Notes under the pieces: model-generated
Database searches by the model: none
What the model was told of the DNA's origin: nothing
What the model saw: only the letters and a program-made list of their open reading frames with translations
Shown: positions 55,872 to 63,817 of the stretch, one piece after another
Layout of the letters: the number at the start of each line of letters is the position of its first letter
Position numbering within the stretch: position 1 is the stretch's first letter
Made by a program: the position numbers and the translations under genes
Assembly (NCBI RefSeq): GCF_007923445.1
Contig: NZ_VOJI01000001.1
Location: 124,001 to 188,000, forward strand
Direction of reading: 5' to 3'
Origin: Puniceibacterium confluentis
GTDB lineage: Bacteria > Pseudomonadota > Alphaproteobacteria > Rhodobacterales > Rhodobacteraceae
Length of the DNA: 64,000 bases

Positions 55872-56507
55872 ATGCAGATGACACGTCAACACCTTCCCGG
55901 AATTGTGGCCATGGCGGCCATCGTCCTTGCCTCCAACATCCTCGTGCAGTTCCTGTTCGGAAACTGGCTCACCTGGGGGGCCTTCACCTATCCCTTCGCC
56001 TTTCTGGTCACCGACCTGATGAACCGGATCTACGGTGCGCGCGCTGCCCGCCAGGTGGTGTTCGCCGGCTTTGTGGTCGGCATCCTCTGCTCTTTCATCG
56101 GCACCCGGATCGTCGGCGAATTCGGCCCGCTGGTCACCTGGCGCATTGCCATCGGTTCCGGCCTGGCGTTTCTCACGGCGCAGTTGCTTGACGTGGCCAT
56201 CTTTGACCGGCTGCGTGCCGGGGCCTGGTGGCGTGCCCCGCTCGCATCGACCCTTGTCGGGTCGACTGTCGACACCGCCTTGTTCTTCACCATTGCGTTC
56301 TCGGCCGCGCTGACGTTCATCGAACCCGGCAATGACGTCTCCTGGGCGGGAGAGGCGCTGCCGTTGCTGGGCATCGGGCCGGTTGTACCGCTTTGGGTGT
56401 CTCTGGCCGTTGCCGACTGGAGCGTGAAACTGGCGCTTGCCCTGGTTGCGCTGGTGCCGTTCCGGATGATCGTTTCAAAGGCACTTGCCGGAAAAATCCA
56501 CGCCTGA
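55872..56507 (+). CDS. yhhQ: Queuosine precursor transporter (VUT/YhhQ family)
   Basis: 211 residues, five to six hydrophobic segments. YPFAFLVTDLMNRIYGARAARQVVFAGF carries the family motif FxVTDLxNR. It imports preQ0/preQ1-type bases for tRNA queuosine. ATG 55872 and 55878 are both possible; 55872 is nearer the riboswitch. No classical Shine-Dalgarno is visible, consistent with control through the pseudoknot. Possibly co-transcribed with the phytase-like gene. Confidence 0.88.
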   Translation: MQMTRQHLPGIVAMAAIVLASNILVQFLFGNWLTWGAFTYPFAFLVTDLMNRIYGARAARQVVFAGFVVGILCSFIGTRIVGEFGPLVTWRIAIGSGLAFLTAQLLDVAIFDRLRAGAWWRAPLASTLVGSTVDTALFFTIAFSAALTFIEPGNDVSWAGEALPLLGIGPVVPLWVSLAVADWSVKLALALVALVPFRMIVSKALAGKIHA

Positions 56508-56570
56508 GGACAAAAAACGCTTTGCGATTCAAACATCTCGTGCCACCTTTTCCTTAGGTTCAACAAAACT

Positions 56571-56587
56571 GAAAGGAGGTGATCCAG
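56571..56587 (+). promoter_or_regulatory. Extended Shine-Dalgarno, 17-base match to the anti-SD tail
   Basis: GAAAGGAGGTGATCCAG is the exact reverse complement of the conserved 3' end of bacterial 16S rRNA (CTGGATCACCTCCTTTC). The GGAGG core is 7 bases from a GTG start, so it functions as an ordinary ribosome site with much longer pairing than usual. A complementary 8-mer CACCTCCT lies at 56694-56701. Confidence 0.75.
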
Positions 56588-56643
56588 TGTCGAGAGAAAC
56601 ATTGGAGAGAGGTGTCGGAACAGTTCGGAGGCGCGCGCCGTAG
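56587..56643 (+). CDS. Leader peptide ORF upstream of arfB
   Basis: 18 codons read from GTG: MSRETLERGVGTVRRRAP, then TAG. The peptide is Arg-rich with a C-terminal Arg-Ala-Pro. Pro before a stop codon slows termination, and RAP is the core of the RAPP-type arrest motif, so stalling at the stop is plausible. It sits behind the 17-base Shine-Dalgarno and before attenuator-like structures and arfB. I do not recognise it as a described leader. Confidence 0.55.
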   Translation: MSRETLERGVGTVRRRAP

Positions 56644-56654
56644 GGCAATCCCTT

Positions 56655-56740
56655 GGGTGGCAAACCCCGAATTGGTGAGTGCCTAACCGGCCCCACCTCC
56701 TGAATTCTCGAAGGGCCGTCCGAAGATCGGGCGGCCCTTT
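56655..56740 (+). terminator. Attenuator-like structures and terminator before arfB
   Basis: Terminator: GGGCCGTCCGA (56713-56723) pairs with TCGGGCGGCCC (56727-56737), 11 base pairs with one G-T, loop AGA, then TTT. Competing pairings: CGGCCC (56688-56693) with GGGCCG (56713-56718) would prevent the terminator, and GGTGG (56656-56660) with CCACC (56693-56697) would sequester that antiterminator strand. Also CACCTCCT (56694-56701) with the leader Shine-Dalgarno (56574-56581). Confidence 0.6.
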
Positions 56741-56790
56741 CCGACTGCACGGTGTCGACCTTGAACGACGCCAGGGTGACGGGACAGACG

Positions 56791-57213
56791 ATGCTACGGA
56801 TCAACGACAGGATCACGATCGAGGACTGGGAGCTGAGCGAACAGTTCATCCGCGCCTCCGGCCCCGGAGGGCAGAATGTGAACAAGGTGTCCTCGGCCGT
56901 CGAATTGCGCTTCGAGGCCGAGCGCTCACCCAACCTGCCGCCGCCGGTCAAGACCCGTCTGCGCAAACTGGCCGGGCGCCGCTGGTCCAAGGACGGCGCG
57001 CTGATACTCCAGGTGGACGAGACCCGCAGCCAGGCCCGGAACCGCGAAATTGCCCGCGACCGGCTGGGCGCGCTCATCCTGCAGGCCTGTGAAAAACCCA
57101 AACGCCGGATTCCGACAAAACCCACACTCGGATCGAAAAAGCGCCGCCTGCAGGCCAAGAAGGTCCGGGGCGAGGTGAAATCGCTGCGTGGCCGCGTCGA
57201 CGGCGACATCTGA
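56791..57213 (+). CDS. arfB: Alternative ribosome-rescue factor B (peptidyl-tRNA hydrolase)
   Basis: Releases nascent peptides from ribosomes stalled without a stop codon in the A site. 140 residues, the normal ArfB length. The release-factor-like domain has GPGGQNVNKVSS with the catalytic GGQ at about residue 26-28. A basic C-terminal tail (KPKRRIPTKP, then GSKKRRLQAKK) is the mRNA-channel anchor distinguishing ArfB from RF1/RF2. ATG 56791 is preferred over GTG 56752 because family members start MLRI/MIRI. Lies 51 bases after an attenuator-like terminator. Confidence 0.92.
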   Translation: MLRINDRITIEDWELSEQFIRASGPGGQNVNKVSSAVELRFEAERSPNLPPPVKTRLRKLAGRRWSKDGALILQVDETRSQARNREIARDRLGALILQACEKPKRRIPTKPTLGSKKRRLQAKKVRGEVKSLRGRVDGDI

Positions 57214-57268
57214 CGCAGCCCCTGTGCCGACCCGGCGGCCTTCAGGCGCAGACAGGCGGTTTCTTCTC

Positions 57269-57292
57269 TTTGCAAATACTCCCGCCGGAGGC
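57269..57292. repeat. Probable extragenic element with CTCC-CGCC-GGAG core
   Basis: TTTGCAAATACTCCCGCCGG followed by AGGC, in the 160-base gap between arfB and the DUF4175 gene. From memory this sequence recurs in intergenic DNA of Rhodobacteraceae, but only one copy is in this window, so repetition is not shown here. CTCC/GGAG arms flank CGCC. Confidence 0.35.
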
Positions 57293-57375
57293 GGTCCGAC
57301 GCGGCGCACAGGCGCCCCTTTCACAGATTGGGCACCCCGGGTCCAAAGCGACGGAATGCCCGGTGGCAAGACCGG

Positions 57376-59973
57376 TCAGAACCGTTCCAGCAGGCGTTCG
57401 AGGTATTCGAGCTCGGCATCGGGCCGCTGTCCCTCACCAGAGCGGCGGCGGATCTCGTCCAGAAGCTCGCGGGCGCGCCGGTAGACGTCTTCGCCCTGCA
57501 ACATACCTTCTTCGGAACCGATCTGGCCATTGCTGCCGGCGCTGCGTCCCAGCGGGTCGCGCTGCTGCCCGGGCTCGGTGCCCTCGGCCATGCCCTGCTG
57601 TCCCTGGTTCTGTTGCTGTTGCGCCATGGCTTCACCCAGGTTGCGAATGCCTTCGCGCAGGGCTTCCATCGCCTCTGACTGTCTGTCGATCGCCTCGGCC
57701 AGATCATTGCCGCGCAACGCATCCTCGGCGCCCTCCATCGCGCCTTCGGCCCGTTCCAGCGCGTCGCGCGCAGCCTCGCCCTCGGCCGTACCCTGGCCGG
57801 GCAGGCGGCCGCGCTGCCGGTTCAGTTCGTCGCGCAGCTCGCGCTGTCGCTGGGCGAGGTCCTGCTCCAGCGGCTGGCCGCCCTGACCCTGTTCGCCACG
57901 CTGCTGACCCTGGCCCTCACCCGGCTGCTGACCCTGGCCCTGCTGCCCCAGTCCCGGTTGCTGCCCCTGTCCCTGCTGCTGACCCTCGCCCGGTTGCTGG
58001 CCCTGCTGACCGGGCGGCTGGTCGGGGTTGAACTGATCCTGCAAGTCGCGAAAGGCCTGATCCGACAGGCCCTGCTGTTCGCGCAGCGTCTCGGCCAGTC
58101 CTTCCATCGCTTGCTGTCCGGGGGACTGCTGGCCCTGACCCTGGCCCTGGGTGACGCGCATGTTTTCCATCATCTCGCGCAACTCTTCCAGCGCCTGCTG
58201 CGCCTCCGCCATGCGGCCTTCTTCCATCAATTGCTGGATCCGGTCCATCATCGCCTGCAGGTCGCTCTGGCTCATCTCCATGCCCTGCTGGTTCTGGGAC
58301 ATCTCGGACTCCGGATTCTGCTCGGCCTCTTTCTGCGCTTCGGCGGCAAGCTGGCGCATGTAATCGTCGGTAGCCTCGCGCAACTCCTGCATCAGTTCGG
58401 CAATCTCCTGATCCGAGGCGCCGTTCTTCATCGCTTCGGACAGCCGGTCCTGCGCACGTTTGAGCCTTTCGCGGGCATCCTCGAGATTGCCCTCCTCCAG
58501 CAGCAGGGCCAGATCCCACATCGCGGTCGCCAGTTCGGCCTGCTGTTCGTCCGTCATGCCGTGGTCGGCAAAATTCCCCATCCGCCGCAGGATCGTGTGC
58601 AGCCGCAGGTAATGCACCGCTGAGCGAAAGATATCGTCCGGCCGGTGCGAAACCGCACGCAGCAACTGCCCGATCTCGGGTGCATTGTCGCGGTTCCACA
58701 GCAGCGCGCGGCGTTGTTCGATGATCGCGGCAGCCATCGGATCAAAGAACCGGCGTCCGGGCAGGGTCATGATCTGATCTGCCGCCGTACCGAATTGCTG
58801 TGCCGCGTCCTCGACCGAAAAGCGCACGGTCACCGGCAGGTTGGCCCAGGGGTGTTCCGAAAAATTCTCGATCAGGGTCTCGCTGAAATCAGACCGGTCG
58901 CCCGAAATCGGCATCGGCAGCGGCACCTCGATCACCGGGCGCTGTTCGGGGTCGATGCGCAGCCCGTAGCGCCGGTCAACCTCGCTCAGGGCCAGGGAAA
59001 ACCGCGCGGTGCCGGCAACGACTCCATGATCGTCACTGGCGGAAAACGGAATCGCGGCCTCGCCGTCATAACTCGTCTCGACAGTGCCGGACTGAGTGAC
59101 AATGGGTGGCGTGTCCGGGGTCATCGCCACATCCCAGCTGCGACCGCCGGGACCATTGATGGAAAGCGTGCCGGACTGTACCACGGTGAATTCCTGCGCC
59201 GTGGCGGTATTGCCGTCTTCGGGCAGGGGATTGCCGGAAACGGTTTCGGTCACGCGCAGCGCGCCAACCTCGCCATACATGCGCAGGGTGATCTGTGCGC
59301 CCTCGGGGGCGATCAGCGCGGCATTGGTGATGTCATTCAGATAAACCGACGGCAGCCGGGTGTATCCCGGTGGCTCGAGCCAGCCCTCCCAGGTCGGACC
59401 GGTTGCAAGCCCACCGCCGCCGGGGCCCATTCCGGTGACGGACTGCACCCGCAGGACCGAGCCGAACAGCAGCGCCGTGAACAGCGCCAGAAGCGCCACA
59501 TACCGCAGCGCGAACGGGTCCGCGCGCGACACCCGCAAGTCCGGGTGCGCGGCCCGTGCTTCGGCCAGCCGTGCCCGCATCCGCGCCTGATGTGCGCGCC
59601 AGACAGCCAGCGAGGCGGCGTCGTCGCCGCCGATCGCCTGGGTATCCAGCGCCGTCTGGATCGGATTGCCGCGCATCGTGGCGTCCAGCCGCGTCAGTGC
59701 CCCCTCGCGGGTCGGCACCCGGAAACGCCGCAGTCCCCAGATCAGGGCGGCCAGCATCGCCAGCGCCAGCGCCAGTGCGACGCCCCAGACCACCTCGACC
59801 CTTACCAGATCCTGAAGGCCGAGCATCAGCGCAGCCAAAGCGGCAATCAGCACCGACCACAGCGGCCAGAAGCAGCGCACAAGACGTTCGGCCAGCATGC
59901 CCGCGCGTGTCAGCCGCAACGGCCCGCGCACAGCCTGAAAGACCTCGTGCGGCAGTGTTTCGGGTGGCGCCAT
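57376..59973 (-). CDS. TIGR02302/DUF4175-family membrane protein with Gln/Gly low complexity
   Basis: 865 residues. Two to three N-terminal membrane segments (about 35-90 and 160-180), a beta-rich middle portion, a helical region of about 480-630 with many Glu/Gln/Met, and a low-complexity Gln-Gly region (about 640-740, GQGQQPG-type repeats), ending in a conserved helix. The family is confined to alphaproteobacteria and its function is unknown. Lies 36 bases downstream of lysA and is probably co-transcribed with it. Confidence 0.85.
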   Translation of the reverse strand: MAPPETLPHEVFQAVRGPLRLTRAGMLAERLVRCFWPLWSVLIAALAALMLGLQDLVRVEVVWGVALALALAMLAALIWGLRRFRVPTREGALTRLDATMRGNPIQTALDTQAIGGDDAASLAVWRAHQARMRARLAEARAAHPDLRVSRADPFALRYVALLALFTALLFGSVLRVQSVTGMGPGGGGLATGPTWEGWLEPPGYTRLPSVYLNDITNAALIAPEGAQITLRMYGEVGALRVTETVSGNPLPEDGNTATAQEFTVVQSGTLSINGPGGRSWDVAMTPDTPPIVTQSGTVETSYDGEAAIPFSASDDHGVVAGTARFSLALSEVDRRYGLRIDPEQRPVIEVPLPMPISGDRSDFSETLIENFSEHPWANLPVTVRFSVEDAAQQFGTAADQIMTLPGRRFFDPMAAAIIEQRRALLWNRDNAPEIGQLLRAVSHRPDDIFRSAVHYLRLHTILRRMGNFADHGMTDEQQAELATAMWDLALLLEEGNLEDARERLKRAQDRLSEAMKNGASDQEIAELMQELREATDDYMRQLAAEAQKEAEQNPESEMSQNQQGMEMSQSDLQAMMDRIQQLMEEGRMAEAQQALEELREMMENMRVTQGQGQGQQSPGQQAMEGLAETLREQQGLSDQAFRDLQDQFNPDQPPGQQGQQPGEGQQQGQGQQPGLGQQGQGQQPGEGQGQQRGEQGQGGQPLEQDLAQRQRELRDELNRQRGRLPGQGTAEGEAARDALERAEGAMEGAEDALRGNDLAEAIDRQSEAMEALREGIRNLGEAMAQQQQNQGQQGMAEGTEPGQQRDPLGRSAGSNGQIGSEEGMLQGEDVYRRARELLDEIRRRSGEGQRPDAELEYLERLLERF

Positions 59974-60009
59974 GGGTCGCTCCTGCAGATCAGCCGCAGG
60001 AAGGATGCC

Positions 60010-61275
60010 CTACAGCCATTCGGGGATGGTATCGCGGGATATCATTTCGTCAAAGCTTGGACGGGCCCGAATGACCGCAAAGTGATCGTCTTTCACCAGA
60101 ACTTCGGGGACAAGCGGCCTTGTGTTGTATTCTGACGCCATAACCGCGCCATATGCACCGGCAGACCGGAAGGCCACGAGGTCGTTCGCCTGCAATCTGG
60201 GCATCATCCGGCCCTTGGCAAAGGTGTCGCCGGATTCGCAGACCGGGCCGACAATGTCATAGGGCACCCGTTCCTGGCCTGCTTCGGGTTCCACCAGCGG
60301 CACGATGTCGTGCCAGGCGTCATACATCGCCGGGCGGATCAGATCATTCATCGCCGCGTCCAGAATCAGGAATTCGCGGTCTTCGCCCTGTTTGACGTAA
60401 ATGACCTCGCTGACCAGCAGTCCGGCGTTCCCGGCGATCAGCCGCCCCGGTTCGATCTCGATCTCGCAGCCCAGATGGCCGACAGTGCGCCGGATCAGTT
60501 TGCCGTAATCCGTCGGCAGCGGCGGCGCCTCGTTCGAGCGGGCATAGGGGATGCCCAGTCCGCCCCCCAGATCCAGGCGGCGGATGGCATGACCGTCGGC
60601 GCGCAGGAGTTCGGTCAGTTCGGCCACCTTGAGATAGGCTGCCTCGAACGGCGCGAGATCGGTCAGCTGAGATCCGATATGCACGTCAATTCCGACCACC
60701 TCGATCCCCGGCAGCGCGGCGGCCTGTGCATAGACGGCGCGGGCCTTGGCAATCGGGATGCCGAACTTGTTCTCGGATTTGCCGGTGGCAATCTTGGCAT
60801 GGGTCTTGGCATCCACATCCGGGTTGACCCGGATGGTGATCGGCGCCACCTTTCCCATCGCGCTGGCGACCTCTGAAAGCACCAGCATCTCCGGCTCGCT
60901 CTCGACGTTGAACTGGCGGATGCCGCCTGCCAGCGCCATTGCGATGTCATCGCGGGTTTTGCCGACGCCGGAAAACACGATCCGCTCTCCCGGCACGCCG
61001 GCGGCTTTGGCGCGGGCATATTCGCCGCCCGAAACCACGTCCATGCCGGCGCCAAGGGCGGCCAGCGTCTTGAGAATGGCCTGATTGCTCGCCGCCTTCA
61101 TGGCGTAGCAGACCAGATGCTCCATGCCTTCCAGCGCTTCGTCAAACAGCCGGTAATGCCGTTCGAGCGTGGCGGTGGAGTAGACATAGAACGGTGTGCC
61201 CACCTGCGCCGCAATTTCGCTCAGCGGCACATCCTCGGCATAGAGATGGCCGTCGCGATAGAGAAAATGGTCCAA
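60010..61275 (-). CDS. lysA: Diaminopimelate decarboxylase
   Basis: PLP-dependent final step of lysine synthesis. 421 residues. YAMKAASNQAIL contains the PLP lysine; GGEYARAKAAG, HIGSQLTDL, EPGRLIAGNAG, and CESGDTFAKGR with the C-terminal domain cysteine follow the alanine-racemase/decarboxylase fold. The start is read as TTG at 61275 (family N-terminus MDHFLYRDG), with GGAGG 5 bases upstream; the longer frame to 61437 lacks family similarity. Confidence 0.93.
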   Translation of the reverse strand: MDHFLYRDGHLYAEDVPLSEIAAQVGTPFYVYSTATLERHYRLFDEALEGMEHLVCYAMKAASNQAILKTLAALGAGMDVVSGGEYARAKAAGVPGERIVFSGVGKTRDDIAMALAGGIRQFNVESEPEMLVLSEVASAMGKVAPITIRVNPDVDAKTHAKIATGKSENKFGIPIAKARAVYAQAAALPGIEVVGIDVHIGSQLTDLAPFEAAYLKVAELTELLRADGHAIRRLDLGGGLGIPYARSNEAPPLPTDYGKLIRRTVGHLGCEIEIEPGRLIAGNAGLLVSEVIYVKQGEDREFLILDAAMNDLIRPAMYDAWHDIVPLVEPEAGQERVPYDIVGPVCESGDTFAKGRMMPRLQANDLVAFRSAGAYGAVMASEYNTRPLVPEVLVKDDHFAVIRARPSFDEMISRDTIPEWL

Positions 61276-61446
61276 GCCGGCCTCCGTCCGTTGATAGGGG
61301 CCATCTACCGCAGCGTCGCGCCCCGGACCAGCCCGAAAACAGGCGCTGACCTCACCGGGAAGGCCGACCACGAGGGCGTATCGGCCGGCAATTTCTCTGG
61401 TCCGACCCGAAGGACCGCGCCCCCCGGGTCGGACCAAGCGCCGGGC

Positions 61447-62625
61447 TTACACCCGCTCGATGGCCAGAGCGATGCCCTGCCCGCCGCCGATGCACATTGT
61501 GATCAGCGCCCGCTTGCCGCCCGTGCGCTCCAGTTCGTACAGCGCCTTCACGGTCAGGATCGCGCCGGTTGCGCCAACCGGATGCCCCAGCGCGATGGCG
61601 CCGCCATTGGGGTTGACCCGGGCCGGGTCGAGACCAAGGACCTTGTTCACGGCCAAAGCCTGCGCGGCGAAGGCTTCGTTGCTCTCGATCACGTCGAAAT
61701 CGGAAGCCGACAGACCGGTTTGTTCCAACAGCTTCCGCACCGCCGGCACCGGGCCGATGCCCATGACCTCGGGGCGCACACCGGCGTGGGCATAGCCAAG
61801 CACCCGCGCCCTCGGGGTCAGCCCCGCAGAGGATGCCGCCCCTGCACGTGCAAAGACCAGCGCCGCCGCGCCATCGTTGATGCCGCTGGCATTGCCGGCG
61901 GTCACACTGCCCTCCTTCTGGAACACCGCGCGCAACCCGGCCAGCGCCGCGGCACTGGTCGCCTTGGGATGCTCGTCGGTGTCGAAGGCCACGACATCGC
62001 GCTTGACGCGTACCTCGACCGGCACGATCTGTTCCTTGAACCGGCCCTCGGCGATGGCGCTTGCGGCACGTTCCTGACTTTGCAGCGCAAAGGCGTCCTG
62101 GTCCCCGCGGCTGATGTCGTGTTCGGCGGCGACGTTTTCCGCGGTCACCCCCATGTGCCCGGTGCCGAACGGACAGTTCAGCGCCCCCAGCATCATATCC
62201 AGCGTGCGCACGTCGCCCATCTTGGCGCCCCATCGCTGCTGCGGCACGATGAACGGACTGCGGGACATGTTTTCCGCGCCGCCCGCGACGGCAAAATCCG
62301 CATCGCCCAGCATCAGCGACTGCACCGCCGAGACTATCGCCTGCGCGCCGGACCCGCAAAGCCGGTTGACGTTCATCGCCGGGACGGTGTCGGGAATGCC
62401 GGCCTCGATCGCCGCAACGCGGGACAGGTACATGTCCCGCGGCTCGGTATTGATCACATGGCCAAAGACGACGTGACCGATCTGCCCGCCTTCGACTCCG
62501 GCACGTTCCAGCGCGGCCCGGGTGACTGTGGCGCCCAGGGCGATGGGCGGAGTGGACGCCAGCGCGCCGCCAAAGGTGCCGATGGCGGTGCGTGCACCGC
62601 TCAGGATGACGATGTCGTCGGACAT
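61447..62625 (-). CDS. Acetyl-CoA C-acyltransferase (beta-ketothiolase)
   Basis: 392 residues, typical thiolase length. Nucleophilic cysteine in NVNRLCGSGAQAIVSA, NEAFAAQAL, GGAIALGHPVGATGA and CIGGGQGIAL motifs are complete. Condensing acetyl-CoA (PhaA/BktB) and degradative forms cannot be separated from sequence. The ATG at 62625 follows GGAGTTACCCCC; it is preferred over 62688. No polyhydroxyalkanoate gene is adjacent. Confidence 0.9.
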   Translation of the reverse strand: MSDDIVILSGARTAIGTFGGALASTPPIALGATVTRAALERAGVEGGQIGHVVFGHVINTEPRDMYLSRVAAIEAGIPDTVPAMNVNRLCGSGAQAIVSAVQSLMLGDADFAVAGGAENMSRSPFIVPQQRWGAKMGDVRTLDMMLGALNCPFGTGHMGVTAENVAAEHDISRGDQDAFALQSQERAASAIAEGRFKEQIVPVEVRVKRDVVAFDTDEHPKATSAAALAGLRAVFQKEGSVTAGNASGINDGAAALVFARAGAASSAGLTPRARVLGYAHAGVRPEVMGIGPVPAVRKLLEQTGLSASDFDVIESNEAFAAQALAVNKVLGLDPARVNPNGGAIALGHPVGATGAILTVKALYELERTGGKRALITMCIGGGQGIALAIERV

Positions 62626-63072
62626 GGGGGTAACTCCTTGATGCTTTGCACGGACTATGCGGCGGCGTGACCTGCTTGTCAGCCGCAACGTTTCGTCAGA
62701 CCTGCGCGAACCCGGCGCGAGCAGAAAGGCAGAACACGAGCCTTTCTGTGCAGCTCTTCTGCCCGATCACCGAGGCGACAAATTTAGACTATGACCTTTA
62801 CCTAGATCCCCACATTCCGATGGGGCTGCCCGGATCGGGTCGCATATTGCGCAGAGTCTGGTGACAAAGGGGGCGGCGGGCGGGCCGGACACGCTTGCGG
62901 CACACTGTGCCATCGCGACGCCGGTCTTTGCCGATCAGTCCGTGATGGATGCGGTGATGACCGATGCCGGACCTGTGTTTGGGGACATCGTGAACATCAC
63001 GGCCACCGCCGCAAATGCTGATTGGCGCGGTGGAGGTTTGATCCGCAGTTGACAGCCGTCACCGCGCAGGAC
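62626..63072. other. Gene-poor region with an inverted repeat and possible relic
   Basis: No confident gene. CAGAAAGGC / GCCTTTCTG (62722-62748) is a perfect 9-base inverted repeat with a 9-base loop and no T-run. A plus-strand frame 62861-63052 (63 codons, no family match) might be a decayed gene or noise. The promoter of the downstream XRE-cupin gene is presumably here. Confidence 0.4.
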
Positions 63073-63651
63073 ATGGATTCTGCTATGACGGAAGAACCGG
63101 AAGATATCCTGTCACGCCTGCCGACGCGGCTCAGGGATGCCCGGCGCGCGCAGGGGCTGTCGCTGGACGCCGTGGCCAAGGTTTCGGGCGTCTCGCGTTC
63201 GATGGTCAGCCAGATCGAACGCGGCACGTCGTCGCCGACCATCGCGACGCTTTGGAATCTGACCCGCGCGCTTCAGGTCGACTTTGCCGGGCTTCTGGAC
63301 GGCGCGACCACCGGCGCCGGGATCGAACTGTTGCGCAATGATGAGGTGCCCACGATAGACAACCGGGGCAAGTCCTGCCGCCTGCGGATCCTGTCGCCAC
63401 CCGAAGACGCGGGTCGGCACGAAGTTTACGACCTGCAACTTGGCGAGGGTGGGGCTCTGGTCAGTGCCGCGCACCGGCGGGGCGCGCGTGAGCATCTGAC
63501 CGTCATCGCGGGTCGGATCGAAATCACCTCCGGCACGGCTTCCGAGATTCTGGGGCCGGGTGACACAGCGCGCTATGCGGCGGATCTGCCACACGCGATC
63601 CGCGCGCAGGACGGCGCCGCCCGGGCGTTTCTGGTGGTACAAGACGCCTGA
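63073..63651 (+). CDS. XRE-family regulator with cupin sensor domain
   Basis: 192 residues: helix-turn-helix (about 10-65, LRDARRAQGLSLDAVAKVSG then VSRSMVSQIERG) and C-terminal cupin (about 100-190, HRRGAREHLTVIAGRIEITSG). Such proteins bind small effectors, often amino acids or polyamines. ATG 63073 or 63085 may be used; neither has a strong Shine-Dalgarno. Divided by 166 bases from kbl with a palindromic operator between, so it probably regulates threonine catabolism. Confidence 0.85.
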   Translation: MDSAMTEEPEDILSRLPTRLRDARRAQGLSLDAVAKVSGVSRSMVSQIERGTSSPTIATLWNLTRALQVDFAGLLDGATTGAGIELLRNDEVPTIDNRGKSCRLRILSPPEDAGRHEVYDLQLGEGGALVSAAHRRGAREHLTVIAGRIEITSGTASEILGPGDTARYAADLPHAIRAQDGAARAFLVVQDA

Positions 63652-63730
63652 CGCCCGTGGTGGGTCGGCGCCGGATCCCGGCCGCGTGGCCTGCCGCTGA
63701 TCGCTGCACGGCCTCGCGTATTTCCGCGAT

Positions 63731-63747
63731 AGTGGAATTTTTCCACT
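63731..63747. promoter_or_regulatory. Operator-like palindrome upstream of kbl
   Basis: AGTGGAA-TTT-TTCCACT are perfect 7-base arms, about 70 bases before the kbl ATG. TATGAT (63783-63788) could be the -10 of kbl. Probable binding site of the adjacent XRE-cupin regulator. Confidence 0.5.
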
Positions 63748-63817
63748 TTAACGCATTTCCTCTATTTGAGATATTAATCCGTTATGATAGAAACCGCGCA
63801 GCGATCAGGAGAACAGC

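Noticed and set aside
56571-56587. Fragment of a degraded 16S rRNA gene
   Set aside because: Only the reverse complement of the extreme 3' end matches; flanking bases show no further rRNA sequence, and the site is positioned as a Shine-Dalgarno.
58000-58150. Tandem DNA repeat or CRISPR-like array inside the DUF4175 gene
   Set aside because: The repetition is irregular codon-level Gln/Gly low complexity in an intact reading frame, with no fixed-length repeat-spacer pattern.
58645-60135. 496-codon plus-strand frame opposite the DUF4175 gene
   Set aside because: Antisense shadow, Arg/Gln/Gly-rich composition and no domain; the minus-strand gene has membrane segments and family features.
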